Both the position numbers and the translations under genes were made by a program. This document shows, one piece after another, positions 1-8,408 of a DNA stretch of 64,000 nt. The first letter of the stretch is position 1; every line of letters begins with the position of its first letter. Below the pieces are notes generated by a model. That model was not told where the DNA came from and made no database searches. It worked only from the letters and a program-made list of their open reading frames with translations. The stretch covers positions 1,178,001 through 1,242,000 of the forward strand of contig NZ_AP025737.1 in NCBI RefSeq assembly GCF_023734115.1. The letters are read 5' to 3'. The DNA comes from Herbiconiux sp. L3-i23 (GTDB lineage: Bacteria > Actinomycetota > Actinomycetes > Actinomycetales > Microbacteriaceae).

Positions 1-54
1 GTGTTGCGGTTCGGTCGGTCGGGTCGGATGCGGTTCCGCGGCGGCTGCCCGCGA

Positions 55-1374
55 TCACGGGACGGGCACGCGGGCGGGGGAGACGGCGCGCGTGATCTGC
101 GCCCAGCGGGAGTCGCCTTCCCAGCCGATCTCGGGGATTCGCAGCACGGCGAGAGCGCCGAGGATTCCGAACAGGGCGAGCGTCACGTACAGGGCGGTGA
201 AGCCGCCGACGGCGAGCAGGAACGGGGCGATGAACGGCACGAACGACTGCGGGATCGTGTTCGCCATGTTGATGATCGCGAAGTCCTTGCCCGCGTTCTC
301 GGCGCTCGGCAGCACTCGCACGCAGAGCGCGCTGTCGATCGAGAAGAAGAGGCCGGTGCCGACCCCGAGCACGCCGACGGCGAGGTAGACGATCTCGAGC
401 GACGGTGCGAGCGCGAGGAGCACGAGGGACCCCGCGGCGAGCACGCCGGCTGCGACGACGAACGGCTTTTGTCGGCGCAGACGGTCGGAGATCGGACCGG
501 CGACGACGCTCGTCACCGCGAGCAGGCCGACCGAGATCAGCGAGAGCAGCAGCACGGCGCCGCCGACGGCCTCGGGCGCGATGCCGAAGCGGTCCATCAG
601 ATAGAAGGCGTTGTAGGTGCCGCTCGCGTAGGCGCAGGTGATGAGGAAGCGCACGAGCCAGGCCCAGCCGAACGCCGGGTGCTTACGCGGGTTCAACCAG
701 AACGACTTCAGCAGTTCGACGAGGCCGAGACCTGCCTGACCCTGCGCCGGAACATGCTGAGGGTCACGCAGCAGCGCGACCGCGAGGAGACCGAGCACGA
801 CCGAGACGACCGCGATGACGCCCCACTGGACGAGGGGATCGGTGATCGCGCTGACCGCGGCGATGCCGAGGAGCGGCCCGAGTGCGGCGGCCAGGCCGAT
901 GAAGCCCGACACCGTTCCGCGTCGCAGCGGCGGCACCTGATCGGCGAGCAGCGCGCTGGTCGCGGCCTGCTGGAAGTTGAACAGCGTCTGGGTGATGCTC
1001 CAGACGATGACCACCTGCCAGATCTCGGTGGTGAAGCCGAGCGCGAAGACGGCGAGGGCGCCGCCGATCGCCCCGGTCAGGATCCATGTCCGCCGGCGAC
1101 CGAACCGCGCAGCCGTGCGGTCGCTGATGCGGCCGGCGAGGGGATTCGCCACGAGGGCGAAGAGTGCGCCGACGCCGGTGATGACGCCGAACGCGGCGGC
1201 GGCTCCGTCTCCGGCGATGCGGGTGGTCTGCAGCGTGAGAAGCAGCTGCAGCGGGGTGAGCAGTGCGATCAGCGCGCCCACGTTCGACGACAGCATCACG
1301 GCGATGAGTCGGGGGAGCGGGGTGGCGGGATTGCGGGGCGATTCGTCGACGGCGGGGTCGAGGGAAACGGTCAA
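55..1374 (-). CDS. MFS transporter
   Basis: A 439-residue polytopic membrane protein of the major facilitator superfamily, probably a drug or metabolite exporter in the cytoplasmic membrane. About twelve hydrophobic segments are visible, and the loop between segments 2 and 3 carries the basic MFS signature (GRISDRTAARFGRRR). I chose the TTG start at 1374 because AAGGAG lies 6 nt upstream; a longer reading from 1419 would put the ribosome site inside the gene. It is divergent from a TetR gene, with the two promoters interleaved in about 100 bp, so the TetR protein probably represses it. The substrate is unknown. Confidence 0.88.
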   Translation of the reverse strand: MTVSLDPAVDESPRNPATPLPRLIAVMLSSNVGALIALLTPLQLLLTLQTTRIAGDGAAAAFGVITGVGALFALVANPLAGRISDRTAARFGRRRTWILTGAIGGALAVFALGFTTEIWQVVIVWSITQTLFNFQQAATSALLADQVPPLRRGTVSGFIGLAAALGPLLGIAAVSAITDPLVQWGVIAVVSVVLGLLAVALLRDPQHVPAQGQAGLGLVELLKSFWLNPRKHPAFGWAWLVRFLITCAYASGTYNAFYLMDRFGIAPEAVGGAVLLLSLISVGLLAVTSVVAGPISDRLRRQKPFVVAAGVLAAGSLVLLALAPSLEIVYLAVGVLGVGTGLFFSIDSALCVRVLPSAENAGKDFAIINMANTIPQSFVPFIAPFLLAVGGFTALYVTLALFGILGALAVLRIPEIGWEGDSRWAQITRAVSPARVPVP

Positions 1375-1417
1375 GACACACTCCTTCGTGCGGACTCCCG
1401 AAGTGGAAGTGGCTCTC

Positions 1418-1447
1418 ACTATGGAGTGTCACCCGTCTTGGTGTCAA
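1418..1447 (-). promoter_or_regulatory. Promoter of the MFS gene, probable TetR operator region
   Basis: On the minus strand TTGACA (1447-1442) and CATAGT (1423-1418) are separated by 18 bp, a good sigma-70-type promoter. GTGTCA occurs twice as direct repeats 15 bp apart (1426-1431 and 1441-1446), one over the -35 box. The divergent TetR gene has TACCCT at 1469-1474, 6 nt before its ATG. Operator assignment is inference. Confidence 0.55.
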
Positions 1448-1480
1448 TACCATCCGGGAGGCCGCTGATACCCTCGTCCC

Positions 1481-2074
1481 ATGGGTCTCCGGGCGATGAA
1501 GGTGGCGCGTACGCGCGAGCAGATCGTGAGCATCGCGCTCGATCTCTTCATCGAGCAGGGTTACGACGAGACCACCATGGAGCAGATCGCCGAGAAGGCC
1601 GAGATCGGCAACTCGACGCTCTATCGCTACTTCCCGAGCAAGGATCTGCTGATCCTCGACCGGTTCACCCAGTCGTTCGAATTCGGGCGCCTGCTGCGCG
1701 AACGTCCCGAGACCGAACCGCTCGAGGTCTCCCTCGGCGAGGTCGTGCGCGAGTCGCTGCGGGCGTCGACGCTCGACGACGAGCGCTTCGCCGAACTCCG
1801 ACGTCTCGTCGACAATGCGCCGGGACCGCGCGCGAAGCTGTGGGATCTCGTCGCCTCATCGACCCGCGACCTCGAGGATGCGCTCGCCGAGCGTCTCGAT
1901 CGCTCCCCGGGCGACCTGCTCGTCGTGATGACCGCTCGGATGCTGTTCGCCGTCTACGAGATCGCGGGCGAGAAGTGGTGGTCCGGTGACCACCACGCCT
2001 CTCGCGAGGCGATCGTCGAGGATGTGCTCACCGACCTGGCCCGGCTGACGATCGTCCTTCCCGCGCCGAGCTGA
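1481..2074 (+). CDS. TetR/AcrR family transcriptional regulator
   Basis: A 197-residue one-component repressor. The N-terminal helix-turn-helix is clear (residues about 9-55: TREQIVSIALDLFIEQGYDE, then EQIAEKAEIGNSTLYRYFPSK). The C-terminal ligand-binding half is helical and family-specific. It starts at ATG 1481 with TACCCT six bases upstream and no Shine-Dalgarno sequence, consistent with a leaderless message; ATG 1496 is an alternative start. Divergence from the MFS gene suggests autoregulation and control of that exporter. Confidence 0.9.
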   Translation: MGLRAMKVARTREQIVSIALDLFIEQGYDETTMEQIAEKAEIGNSTLYRYFPSKDLLILDRFTQSFEFGRLLRERPETEPLEVSLGEVVRESLRASTLDDERFAELRRLVDNAPGPRAKLWDLVASSTRDLEDALAERLDRSPGDLLVVMTARMLFAVYEIAGEKWWSGDHHASREAIVEDVLTDLARLTIVLPAPS

Positions 2075-2080
2075 CCGCGC

Positions 2081-2240
2081 TCAGTCCAGCTGGACGACCA
2101 CTCCGGTGGTGTCCTGCAGTACGGAGGCGACACCGACCTCGATCGCGCTGCGCACCCGGTCGGCGGACAGCGACGCCGGATCGAGGCCGTCGACGCCGAG
2201 ACCGGTGCCGCGGAAACCTGCGCCAGGCCGGGACCGGGCG
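2081..2240 (-). pseudogene. C-terminal remnant of an unidentified minus-strand gene
   Basis: The minus strand reads as a convincing protein end (GLDPASLSADRVRSAIEVGV, then SVLQDTTGVVVQLD and stop at 2083-2081), with C or G in nearly every third codon position. The frame runs into a stop at 2305-2303 and I find no start codon with a ribosome site, so only the tail survives. Its coding signal meets an oppositely oriented remnant at roughly 2235-2265. I do not recognise the family; the right boundary is approximate. Confidence 0.5.
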
Positions 2241-2470
2241 ATCTCGACCCGCTCCCCGTCACCTCCGTCGTCGACGTGTGGGCGGTGCCGTGGACCCTGC
2301 TGCTATTCGTCCTGGTACTCGCCGGTGCGGTCGTCCTCGCGATCGTCCTCTCGCGGCGCTCGTCGCGGCGGCGGAAGCAGCAGGAGGACGCCCGCGTTCA
2401 GGAGGCCGTCGACCGGGCGCTGCGCGAGCGCGAGGCCGACTCCCCATCCGAGTCGATTCCGACCCCCTAA
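2240..2470 (+). pseudogene. C-terminal remnant of a DUF916/WxL-type membrane protein
   Basis: The plus frame reads DLDPLPVTSVVDVWAVPWT, one hydrophobic helix, then a basic stretch (SRRSSRRRK) and a charged helix ending SESIPTP. This is the pattern I know from the C-terminus of DUF916/WxL-associated proteins in Microbacteriaceae; that identification is from memory. The N-terminal hundreds of residues are missing. A GTG at 2276 could in principle start a free 64-residue membrane peptide. Its TAA overlaps the photolyase stop on the other strand. Confidence 0.45.
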
Positions 2471-3828
2471 CGGACGCTCTCCCACGCGTCGAGCGCACGC
2501 CGGCGCCCCTCCTTCAGATCGACGATCGGGGAGGGGTAGTCGGCGTCGCCAAGATCCGGTACCCACCGGTCGATGTACTCGCCGTCGGGGTCGAACTTCT
2601 CGGCCTGACGCTCGGGGTTGAAGATGCGGAAGTACGGCGCCGCGTCGACCCCGGACCCGGCGACCCACTGCCAGTTGAACGGGTTGCTCGCCGCATCCGC
2701 GTCGACGAGGGTGTCCCAGAACCACTCCTCGCCTTGCCGCCAGTCGATCAGCAGGTGCTTGACCAGGAACGACGCGGTCGTCATGCGGATGCGATTGTGC
2801 ATGTGGCCGATGTGCCAGAGCTCGCGCATTCCGGCGTCGACGAGAGGGATGCCGGTGCGCCCGCTCTGCCAGGCGACGAGGTTCGCGGTGTCGAGCGGAG
2901 GCCACGGGAAGCGCTCGTACTCCTGTCGCCACGAGCGCCGGTGCAGCTCGGGGAAGGCGTAGAGGGTGTGCCAGGCGAACTCGCGCCACATCAGCTCCCG
3001 GCGGAACGTCGCCGCGCCCTCGGTTGTGCGTCGCGCCAGCGCATGCCACACCTGCGGTGACGAGAGCTCGCCCCACCGCAGGTACGGGCTCAGTAGGCTG
3101 GTCGCGTCGGCGGCCGGCCGGTCCCGCCCCTTCGCGTAGCCGGCGAGGTCGTCGTGCAGGAACGCGTCGAGACGCTCCCGCCCCGCCGCCTCTCCCGGCT
3201 GCCACGTTTCGCGCAGTCCGCCCGCCCAGTCCGGTTTCGTCGGGAGCAGTTCCCAGTCGCCGAGATCGTCACTCTGCGCCGCGGCGTTCGAGGAGCCTGT
3301 CGGCAACGCGTCGGGGGCGGCGAACGGCCTGCGTGGCGGGTTGTGCTCGAACCGGCTGCGGAGCGCGTTCGCGAACGGGGAGTAGACGCGGAACGGTTCG
3401 CCGGCGCCGGTCTCGATGTGCCACGGCTCGGTCAGCAATGACCCGGGGAGGCTGTGCACCTCGCGGCCGCTCTCATCGAGCGCGGTCTTCAGCTCGGTGT
3501 CGATGTCGCGCTCGGGTCCGCCGTAGCGGCGGTTCCAGACGATGAGGCCCGCGTCGATCTCGTCCACGACCTCGCGCACCACGCGGCCCGCGGGTCCGCG
3601 ACGCAGCACGAGGGCGCCGCCGAGCTCGTCGAGTCGCCGGGCGAGCGCCTCGAGGGATCCGTGCAGCCACCACTTCGCCGCGCCGCCGAGCGGCCTGACG
3701 CCGTCGGACTCTTCGTCGAGGACGTACAGGGCGACCACCGGTTCGCCCCGCTCGACCGCCGCGTGCAACGCGGGGTTGTCGGCGACGCGCAGGTCGTCTC
3801 GGAACCAGACGAGTGTCGGGGACGGCAT
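2467..3828 (-). CDS. phrB: Deoxyribodipyrimidine photolyase
   Basis: A 453-residue cytosolic flavoprotein that uses blue light to split cyclobutane pyrimidine dimers. The N-terminal antenna domain (residues 1-130) begins PTLVWFRDDLRVADNPAL. The C-terminal FAD domain shows the conserved YLRWGELS, RELMWREFAWH, TGIPLVDAGMREL, HNRIRM and SNPFNWQWVAGSG blocks. Its length is normal for the class I CPD family. TATGCT lies 6 nt before the ATG with no Shine-Dalgarno sequence, so it is probably leaderless. The stop codon overlaps the stop of the convergent remnant. Confidence 0.97.
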   Translation of the reverse strand: MPSPTLVWFRDDLRVADNPALHAAVERGEPVVALYVLDEESDGVRPLGGAAKWWLHGSLEALARRLDELGGALVLRRGPAGRVVREVVDEIDAGLIVWNRRYGGPERDIDTELKTALDESGREVHSLPGSLLTEPWHIETGAGEPFRVYSPFANALRSRFEHNPPRRPFAAPDALPTGSSNAAAQSDDLGDWELLPTKPDWAGGLRETWQPGEAAGRERLDAFLHDDLAGYAKGRDRPAADATSLLSPYLRWGELSSPQVWHALARRTTEGAATFRRELMWREFAWHTLYAFPELHRRSWRQEYERFPWPPLDTANLVAWQSGRTGIPLVDAGMRELWHIGHMHNRIRMTTASFLVKHLLIDWRQGEEWFWDTLVDADAASNPFNWQWVAGSGVDAAPYFRIFNPERQAEKFDPDGEYIDRWVPDLGDADYPSPIVDLKEGRRRALDAWESVR

Positions 3829-3834
3829 CGCGCC

Positions 3835-3840
3835 AGCATA
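3835..3840 (-). promoter_or_regulatory. -10 element for leaderless phrB
   Basis: TATGCT on the minus strand, with the 6-nt spacer GGCGCG before the ATG at 3828 and no ribosome-binding site. Confidence 0.5.
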
Positions 3841-3902
3841 GGGATGGCCGCTGACACCAAACCGACCGAGTGTCGGCGACGAATTCCCTTCTCGTGGAGC
3901 GC

Positions 3903-4823
3903 ATGGTGACCGGTCAGGCGGACGGCCGCCGTCAGTCGGCGGAACTCGTGACCGACCCCGGACTCCTCGGCCTGCGCCGACTGGTGGTGCCGACCTCGGT
4001 CGGCTACGTCGTGGTGCATGTCGGCCGGGAGGCCGGGGGACCCGCGACGATCCTGCTGCACGGCGCCGCCGGGTCGTGGACGACCTGGTCGCCCCTGCTC
4101 GCCGAGTCGGACCGTGTCGGACGCCCGCTCACCGATGTCGTCGCCGTCGACCTGCCCGGCTGGGGCGAGTCCGCGGCGAGCGCCTCCATCGACGAGGTCG
4201 GCGACCTCACCGATGCGATCGTCGAGATCGCCGCGGCGCTCGGCTACCGCCACTGGAGTGTCCTGGGGCACTCGCTCGGAGGCCTCGTCGCCCTCGATCT
4301 CGCCGTGCGCGCCCCGCACGCCACCGTCTCCGTCGGACTCGTCTCGCCATCGGGCGCCGGCGTGCTCGACGCGATCCGCCGCCCTCTCCGCGGGGGCAGA
4401 CGACTCCCGGGGCTCGCGGGCATGCTCGTCGCCATGCGTGCTCTGGCTCCCTTCGGTGCCGCGGGACGCGCTCTGATCCGCGGCCTGCACCGGGTCGGGC
4501 TGCTCGCGCCGCTCAGCCGTCCACTGTTCGCACGGCCCGCGTCGATCCACCCGTCGGTGATCGACGCGCTCTCCCACGAGATCCGACCCGGCGCGTTCGC
4601 GCAGGCGGCTCGGATCGCGAAGCGCTACCGCACCGAGGCGTGGAGCGCCGTGCGGTGCCCGGTCCGTTCGGTCCGCGGCGCGGACGACGTCTTCGCCGGT
4701 GAGCGCGACTGGGCCCTGTTCGCCGGCCTCATCGCCGACTACCGCGAGCTGCGACTCGAGAACGCGGGCCACTTCGCCGGGATCGAGGCGCCCACGGCGA
4801 CGCTCGCCTTCCTCCGCGGCTGA
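3903..4823 (+). CDS. Alpha/beta hydrolase
   Basis: A cytosolic alpha/beta-hydrolase of about 306 residues. It has the oxyanion-region motif LLHGAAGSW, the DLPGWGES loop, the nucleophile elbow GHSLGG, an acid-containing VRGADDVF segment and a late histidine (ENAGHFAGIEAP), which together give a Ser-Asp-His triad. The substrate cannot be told from sequence. The start is uncertain: ATG 3903 or GTG 3906 follow a GGAG; GTG 3870 gives 317 residues. It is convergent with the next hydrolase, 9 bp away. Confidence 0.88.
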   Translation: MVTGQADGRRQSAELVTDPGLLGLRRLVVPTSVGYVVVHVGREAGGPATILLHGAAGSWTTWSPLLAESDRVGRPLTDVVAVDLPGWGESAASASIDEVGDLTDAIVEIAAALGYRHWSVLGHSLGGLVALDLAVRAPHATVSVGLVSPSGAGVLDAIRRPLRGGRRLPGLAGMLVAMRALAPFGAAGRALIRGLHRVGLLAPLSRPLFARPASIHPSVIDALSHEIRPGAFAQAARIAKRYRTEAWSAVRCPVRSVRGADDVFAGERDWALFAGLIADYRELRLENAGHFAGIEAPTATLAFLRG

Positions 4824-4832
4824 TCGCGGCGC

Positions 4833-5759
4833 TCAGCCGAGCAGTGCGCCGCGGAGCGCGTCCGCCTGCCGCTGCCAGAACTCGCGGGTGACCCGCTTGT
4901 TCCGGAAGAGTGCATCGAATCCATGGAACGCGCCGGGAACCGTCACCACGCTGCAGTCCACGCCGGCGTCCGCGAGACGCTCGGCGTAGGCGAGATCCTC
5001 GTCGAAGAAGAGATCGAGCGTGCCCACCCCGATCCAGGCGGAAGGGAGGCCGCCGAGGGCGGCGCGCCGCGCCGCTGAAGCGTAGGGCGGGACGACCGCG
5101 GAGCCGGGTTCGACTCCGAGATACGCGGACCATCCGTAGCGGTTGCTCTTCGGAGTCCATACCCGCACGTTCGTGGTGTCGATGTCGCGACGCAGCACCG
5201 TGCGGTCGTCGAGCATCGGATAGACGAGCAGCTGGAAGACGGGGGAGACCTCGCCGCGGTCGAGAGCGAGCTGGGCGAGGGCCGCGGCGATGCCGCCTCC
5301 GGCACTCGCTCCGCCGATCGCGATGCGCGTGGCGTCGATGCCGAGCTCGTCGGCGCGGGCGGCGAGCCCCGCCAGAGCGGCGTGCGCGTCCTCCACCGCT
5401 GCCGGGGCGGGATGCGCGGGCGCGAGTCGATAGCGGACCGCGGCCACCGCGATGCCGAGGGAGCGCACGAAGTCCACGTTCGTGCGGTCGTCCTGCTCGG
5501 GGCTGCCGAAGATCAGTCCGCCGCCGTGGATCCACAGCAGCAGCGGGATCGGACCCGAGCTCGACGCCGGTCGGAACAGCCGGACGCCGACCTCGGCTGC
5601 GCCGTCTCGACCCGGCAGCACCACCTCGTCGACGCGCACATCGGGGCCGGGATCGAGCGGCTTCGGCTTCGCGGTCGACAGCAGGCGGACGAGCCTCGGC
5701 CCCCACGAGAACTTGGGCAGGTACCGTGCGGCGGCGAGGTCCGGATGGAAGGCGCTCAT
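4833..5759 (-). CDS. Alpha/beta hydrolase, hormone-sensitive lipase family
   Basis: A 308-residue esterase. The HSL (family IV) hallmark HGGG is in LLLWIHGGGLIFG, the nucleophile elbow is GGASAGGG, and the acid and histidine lie in the C-terminal LDLFFDEDLAYAE and PGAFHGFD segments. Start is ATG 5759, 4 nt after the stop of the upstream RNase H gene, so the two are probably co-translated. A longer frame to 6053 is a shadow of the RNase H gene. It likely acts on short acyl esters or acetylated compounds. Confidence 0.9.
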   Translation of the reverse strand: MSAFHPDLAAARYLPKFSWGPRLVRLLSTAKPKPLDPGPDVRVDEVVLPGRDGAAEVGVRLFRPASSSGPIPLLLWIHGGGLIFGSPEQDDRTNVDFVRSLGIAVAAVRYRLAPAHPAPAAVEDAHAALAGLAARADELGIDATRIAIGGASAGGGIAAALAQLALDRGEVSPVFQLLVYPMLDDRTVLRRDIDTTNVRVWTPKSNRYGWSAYLGVEPGSAVVPPYASAARRAALGGLPSAWIGVGTLDLFFDEDLAYAERLADAGVDCSVVTVPGAFHGFDALFRNKRVTREFWQRQADALRGALLG

Positions 5760-5763
5760 CGAC

Positions 5764-6441
5764 TCAGATGAGGGAACGCAGGAGGTCTTCGGGGCTTTGG
5801 CCGACTCCGCGCGCGCGGGTGACCAGACGGGTGTGCTCGTCTTCGGTGAGCTGCAGCGAGATCTCGTGCACCGGCTCGTTCTCGAGGTCGAACAGAGCGT
5901 CGGATGGTGCCGGGACGGCGACCCGCGTCGCGGCAGACACCGCGGGCGGCGCTGTCGTGACGCTCGGCGCCGCGACAGCGCCGGCGAATCCGGGCCCCTC
6001 CGGCACGGCGAGCCCGCGCTGGTACGCCTCAGCGGCGCCTCGTGCGCGCACATCGGCGGCCTCGTTCAATACATGCCCGACGTGACCCTTGACCCACTCG
6101 AAGCGGTAGCGGCGACCGGCGATCGCCTCGTCGATCTCCTGCAAGAGGTCGACGTTCATCACCGGCTTGCCGTCGCCCTTGCGCCAGCCCTTCTTCTTCC
6201 ACCCCGGCATCCACTTGGTGACGGAGTTGATCACGTACTGGCTGTCGCAGAGGATCAGCAGGTCGTCGTCGACTCCCGCGGTGGCGCGGAACAGCTCGAG
6301 CACCGCCTTGAGCTCGCCCATGTTGTTGGTGCCGTGCTTCCAGCCGCCCGCCGACCAGTTGTCGTCGTCGATGTACCACGCCCACCCGGCGGGCCCCGGG
6401 TTTCCGAGAGCGGATCCGTCGGCGGCGGCGGTGATGGTCAT
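5764..6441 (-). CDS. rnhA: Ribonuclease HI with C-terminal extension
   Basis: A 225-residue cytosolic enzyme that cleaves RNA in RNA-DNA hybrids. The RNase H fold covers residues 1-145, with the metal ligands in [11 protein letters not shown] (D), [11 protein letters not shown] (E), ILCDSQYVI (D) and the NEAADVRAR segment (D). [14 protein letters not shown] is the usual substrate-handle region. An extra 80 residues follow: an Ala/Pro/Thr linker, then [20 protein letters not shown], which I cannot assign. Standard RNase HI is about 150 residues. TACGAT lies 6 nt before the ATG; the spacer GGAGCG also holds a weak ribosome site. Confidence 0.93.
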   Translation of the reverse strand: MTITAAADGSALGNPGPAGWAWYIDDDNWSAGGWKHGTNNMGELKAVLELFRATAGVDDDLLILCDSQYVINSVTKWMPGWKKKGWRKGDGKPVMNVDLLQEIDEAIAGRRYRFEWVKGHVGHVLNEAADVRARGAAEAYQRGLAVPEGPGFAGAVAAPSVTTAPPAVSAATRVAVPAPSDALFDLENEPVHEISLQLTEDEHTRLVTRARGVGQSPEDLLRSLI

Positions 6442-6447
6442 CGCTCC

Positions 6448-6453
6448 ATCGTA
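6448..6453 (-). promoter_or_regulatory. -10 element for rnhA
   Basis: TACGAT on the minus strand, 6 nt before the ATG at 6441, within the short gap to the alanine dehydrogenase stop. Confidence 0.45.
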
Positions 6454-6476
6454 GGGCGGAGCTCCGACTCGGCCCG

Positions 6477-7589
6477 TCAGCCCGCGACGGTGGCGGGCTC
6501 GACCGATTGGCGTCCGAAGGCCGCGGCCACACCCGCGTTCGTGATCGATCCGGCGTGGGTGTTGAGTCCCTTCGCGAGGGCGGGATCGCGCCGGACGGCG
6601 GCGGCCCATCCCTCGTCGGCGAGTGACACCGCGTAGGGCAGGGTCGCGTTCGTCAGAGCGCGAGTCGAGGTCTGCGGCACCGCGCCCGGCATGTTGGCCA
6701 CGCAGTAGTAGACGGAGTCGTGCACCCGGAACGTCGGGTCGTCGTGGGTGGTGGGGTGCGAGCCCTCGAAGCAGCCGCCCTGGTCGATCGCGATGTCGAC
6801 GAGCACCGACCCGGGCTGCATCCCCGCCACCATGTCGTCCGTCACGAGCTTCGGCGCCGCGGCGCCCGGCACGAGCACCGACCCGATCACCAGGTCGGCG
6901 CGGGAGAGCTGCGCGCGGATCTCGTACTCGGTCGAGATGGCCGTCTCGAGTGCCGAGCCGAAGCGTGCCTGCAGGGCGCGCAGCCGCGGAAGGCTGACGT
7001 CGAGGACCGTGACGTGGGCGCCGTTGCCGAGTGCGTTGGCCGCTGCGTGCTCGCCGGCCACTCCGCCGCCGATCACGACCACGCGGGCGCCGGGAGTTCC
7101 CGCGACGCCGCCGAGCAGCGTTCCCCGTCCGCCGTGGGCGCGGGACAGGTGGTAGGCGCCGACCTGGGGTGCGAGCCGGCCGGCGATCTCGCTCATCGGG
7201 GTCAGCAGCGGCAGCGAGCGGTCGGGCAGCTGTACCGTCTCGTATGCGATCGCCGTCGTTCCCGCCGCCTGCAGAGCGTCGGTGAGCGGCTCGGACGCGG
7301 CGAGGTGCAGGTAGGTGAAGAGCACCTGATCGGCGCGGAGGTAGCCGTGCTCGGACTCGATCGGCTCCTTGACCTTGAGCACCAGTTCGGCGCCCCACGC
7401 GTCGTCGGCGCTCGGCACGATGGTGGCGCCCGCCGCGGCGAACGCGTCATCGGAGAGGTTGGAGCCGGCTCCCGCGCCGGTCTGCACGAGCACCTCGTGT
7501 CCGCGGCGGTGCAAGGCCTGGGCGCCCGCGGGCGTCAGGGCGACCCGGTTCTCGTTGTTCTTGGTCTCGGTGGGGACTCCGACGCGCAT
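6477..7589 (-). CDS. ald: Alanine dehydrogenase
   Basis: A 370-residue NAD-dependent enzyme interconverting L-alanine and pyruvate plus ammonia. It starts [20 protein letters not shown], has KVKEP for substrate binding, YLHLA, the hexapeptide-containing ERAHGGRG-like segment ([13 protein letters not shown]), and the Rossmann motif [13 protein letters not shown]. Start ATG 7589 is set by AAAGGAGT 6 nt upstream; the longer reading to 7649 is not needed. It is divergent from an Lrp/AsnC regulator, the arrangement known for ald-aldR, where the regulator senses amino acids and switches ald on. Confidence 0.96.
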   Translation of the reverse strand: MRVGVPTETKNNENRVALTPAGAQALHRRGHEVLVQTGAGAGSNLSDDAFAAAGATIVPSADDAWGAELVLKVKEPIESEHGYLRADQVLFTYLHLAASEPLTDALQAAGTTAIAYETVQLPDRSLPLLTPMSEIAGRLAPQVGAYHLSRAHGGRGTLLGGVAGTPGARVVVIGGGVAGEHAAANALGNGAHVTVLDVSLPRLRALQARFGSALETAISTEYEIRAQLSRADLVIGSVLVPGAAAPKLVTDDMVAGMQPGSVLVDIAIDQGGCFEGSHPTTHDDPTFRVHDSVYYCVANMPGAVPQTSTRALTNATLPYAVSLADEGWAAAVRRDPALAKGLNTHAGSITNAGVAAAFGRQSVEPATVAG

Positions 7590-7759
7590 GGCGACTCCTT
7601 TAGGTGCTCCGCTGGTGAAGGCTCTGGGTTGCGCTCGTCCGGTCGTCATCGACGCGGCCGGCGGTGAGAACGAATATGCTCGTCCTTCGTTACAGGCGGA
7701 TGTACGCCGCAGAAGATTCGGTGATGCGGAGAAATTCCGTTGAATCGGAGGGAACCCGC

Positions 7760-8257
7760 ATGGCAGACGGCGTCGAATCGCAGGATCTTCGACCGCGCGA
7801 CGGGCTCGACGAGGTCGATCGCGCCATCCTCGCGGCGCTCGCCGCAGACGGCCGCATGAGCAACGCCGCCCTCGCCGAGGCTGTCGGAGTCGCCGCGTCG
7901 ACCTCGCTCGCCCGAGTTCGGGCGCTGACCGCGCGGGGTGTCATCTCGGGATTCCGGGCCACGATCGACCCGCGGGCCGTCGGGCGCGACATGCAGGCCC
8001 TCATCAGTGTCGCGATCCGCGCCGGCGCCCGCGCCAATATCGCGCGGTTCGCCGAGGAGATCCGCACGATGCCGGAGGTGATCCAGGTGTTCTTCCTCGG
8101 CGGCGCCGAGGACTTCATCGTGCACGTCGCGGCGCGCGATAGCGACGGCATCCGCGATTTCGTGCTCGAGGCGCTCTCGGCCAATCCGCTGGTGGCGTCG
8201 ACGAGGACGAGCATGGTCTTCGACCACCACTTCATCGGGGTTCGTGTCGGCGACTGA
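7760..8257 (+). CDS. Lrp/AsnC family regulator (AldR-like)
   Basis: A 165-residue feast/famine regulator. The HTH is at residues 20-65 (LDEVDRAILAALAADGRMSN, then VAASTSLARVRALTARGVI) and the RAM effector domain follows (ALISVAIRAG to IQVFFLGGAEDFIVHVAA). Start ATG 7760 follows GGAGGGAA; an earlier ATG at 7664 would add a poor N-terminus. Placement opposite ald makes AldR-type control likely. The 170-bp gap 7590-7759 should hold its operators; I see no single clear palindrome there. Confidence 0.92.
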   Translation: MADGVESQDLRPRDGLDEVDRAILAALAADGRMSNAALAEAVGVAASTSLARVRALTARGVISGFRATIDPRAVGRDMQALISVAIRAGARANIARFAEEIRTMPEVIQVFFLGGAEDFIVHVAARDSDGIRDFVLEALSANPLVASTRTSMVFDHHFIGVRVGD

Positions 8258-8266
8258 GGTTTGCGT

Positions 8267-8282
8267 TCGAACACATGTTCGA
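8267..8282 (+). promoter_or_regulatory. LexA SOS box
   Basis: TCGAACACATGTTCGA fits the actinobacterial LexA operator TCGAAC-N4-GTTCGA at all twelve fixed positions. A -10 hexamer TATGAT follows at 8291-8296, so the box covers the -35 region of the HNH gene promoter. LexA binding would repress that gene until DNA damage. Confidence 0.88.
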
Positions 8283-8408
8283 ATGTGTGCTATGATGAAT
8301 GCACTTCGCAGTGCCGGCGAGGTGACCGGTCCGGGTTTCGGGTCGGCCTCATCTGTTGATGGGATCCGTCGGTGCGCCCGACGAGTCCCGAGACCGTCCG
8401 GGTAGGCG

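Noticed and set aside
1-1989. 662-residue plus-strand frame over the MFS gene
   Set aside because: Arg/Glu/Asp-rich shadow with no family motifs; the minus-strand MFS protein explains the coding signal.
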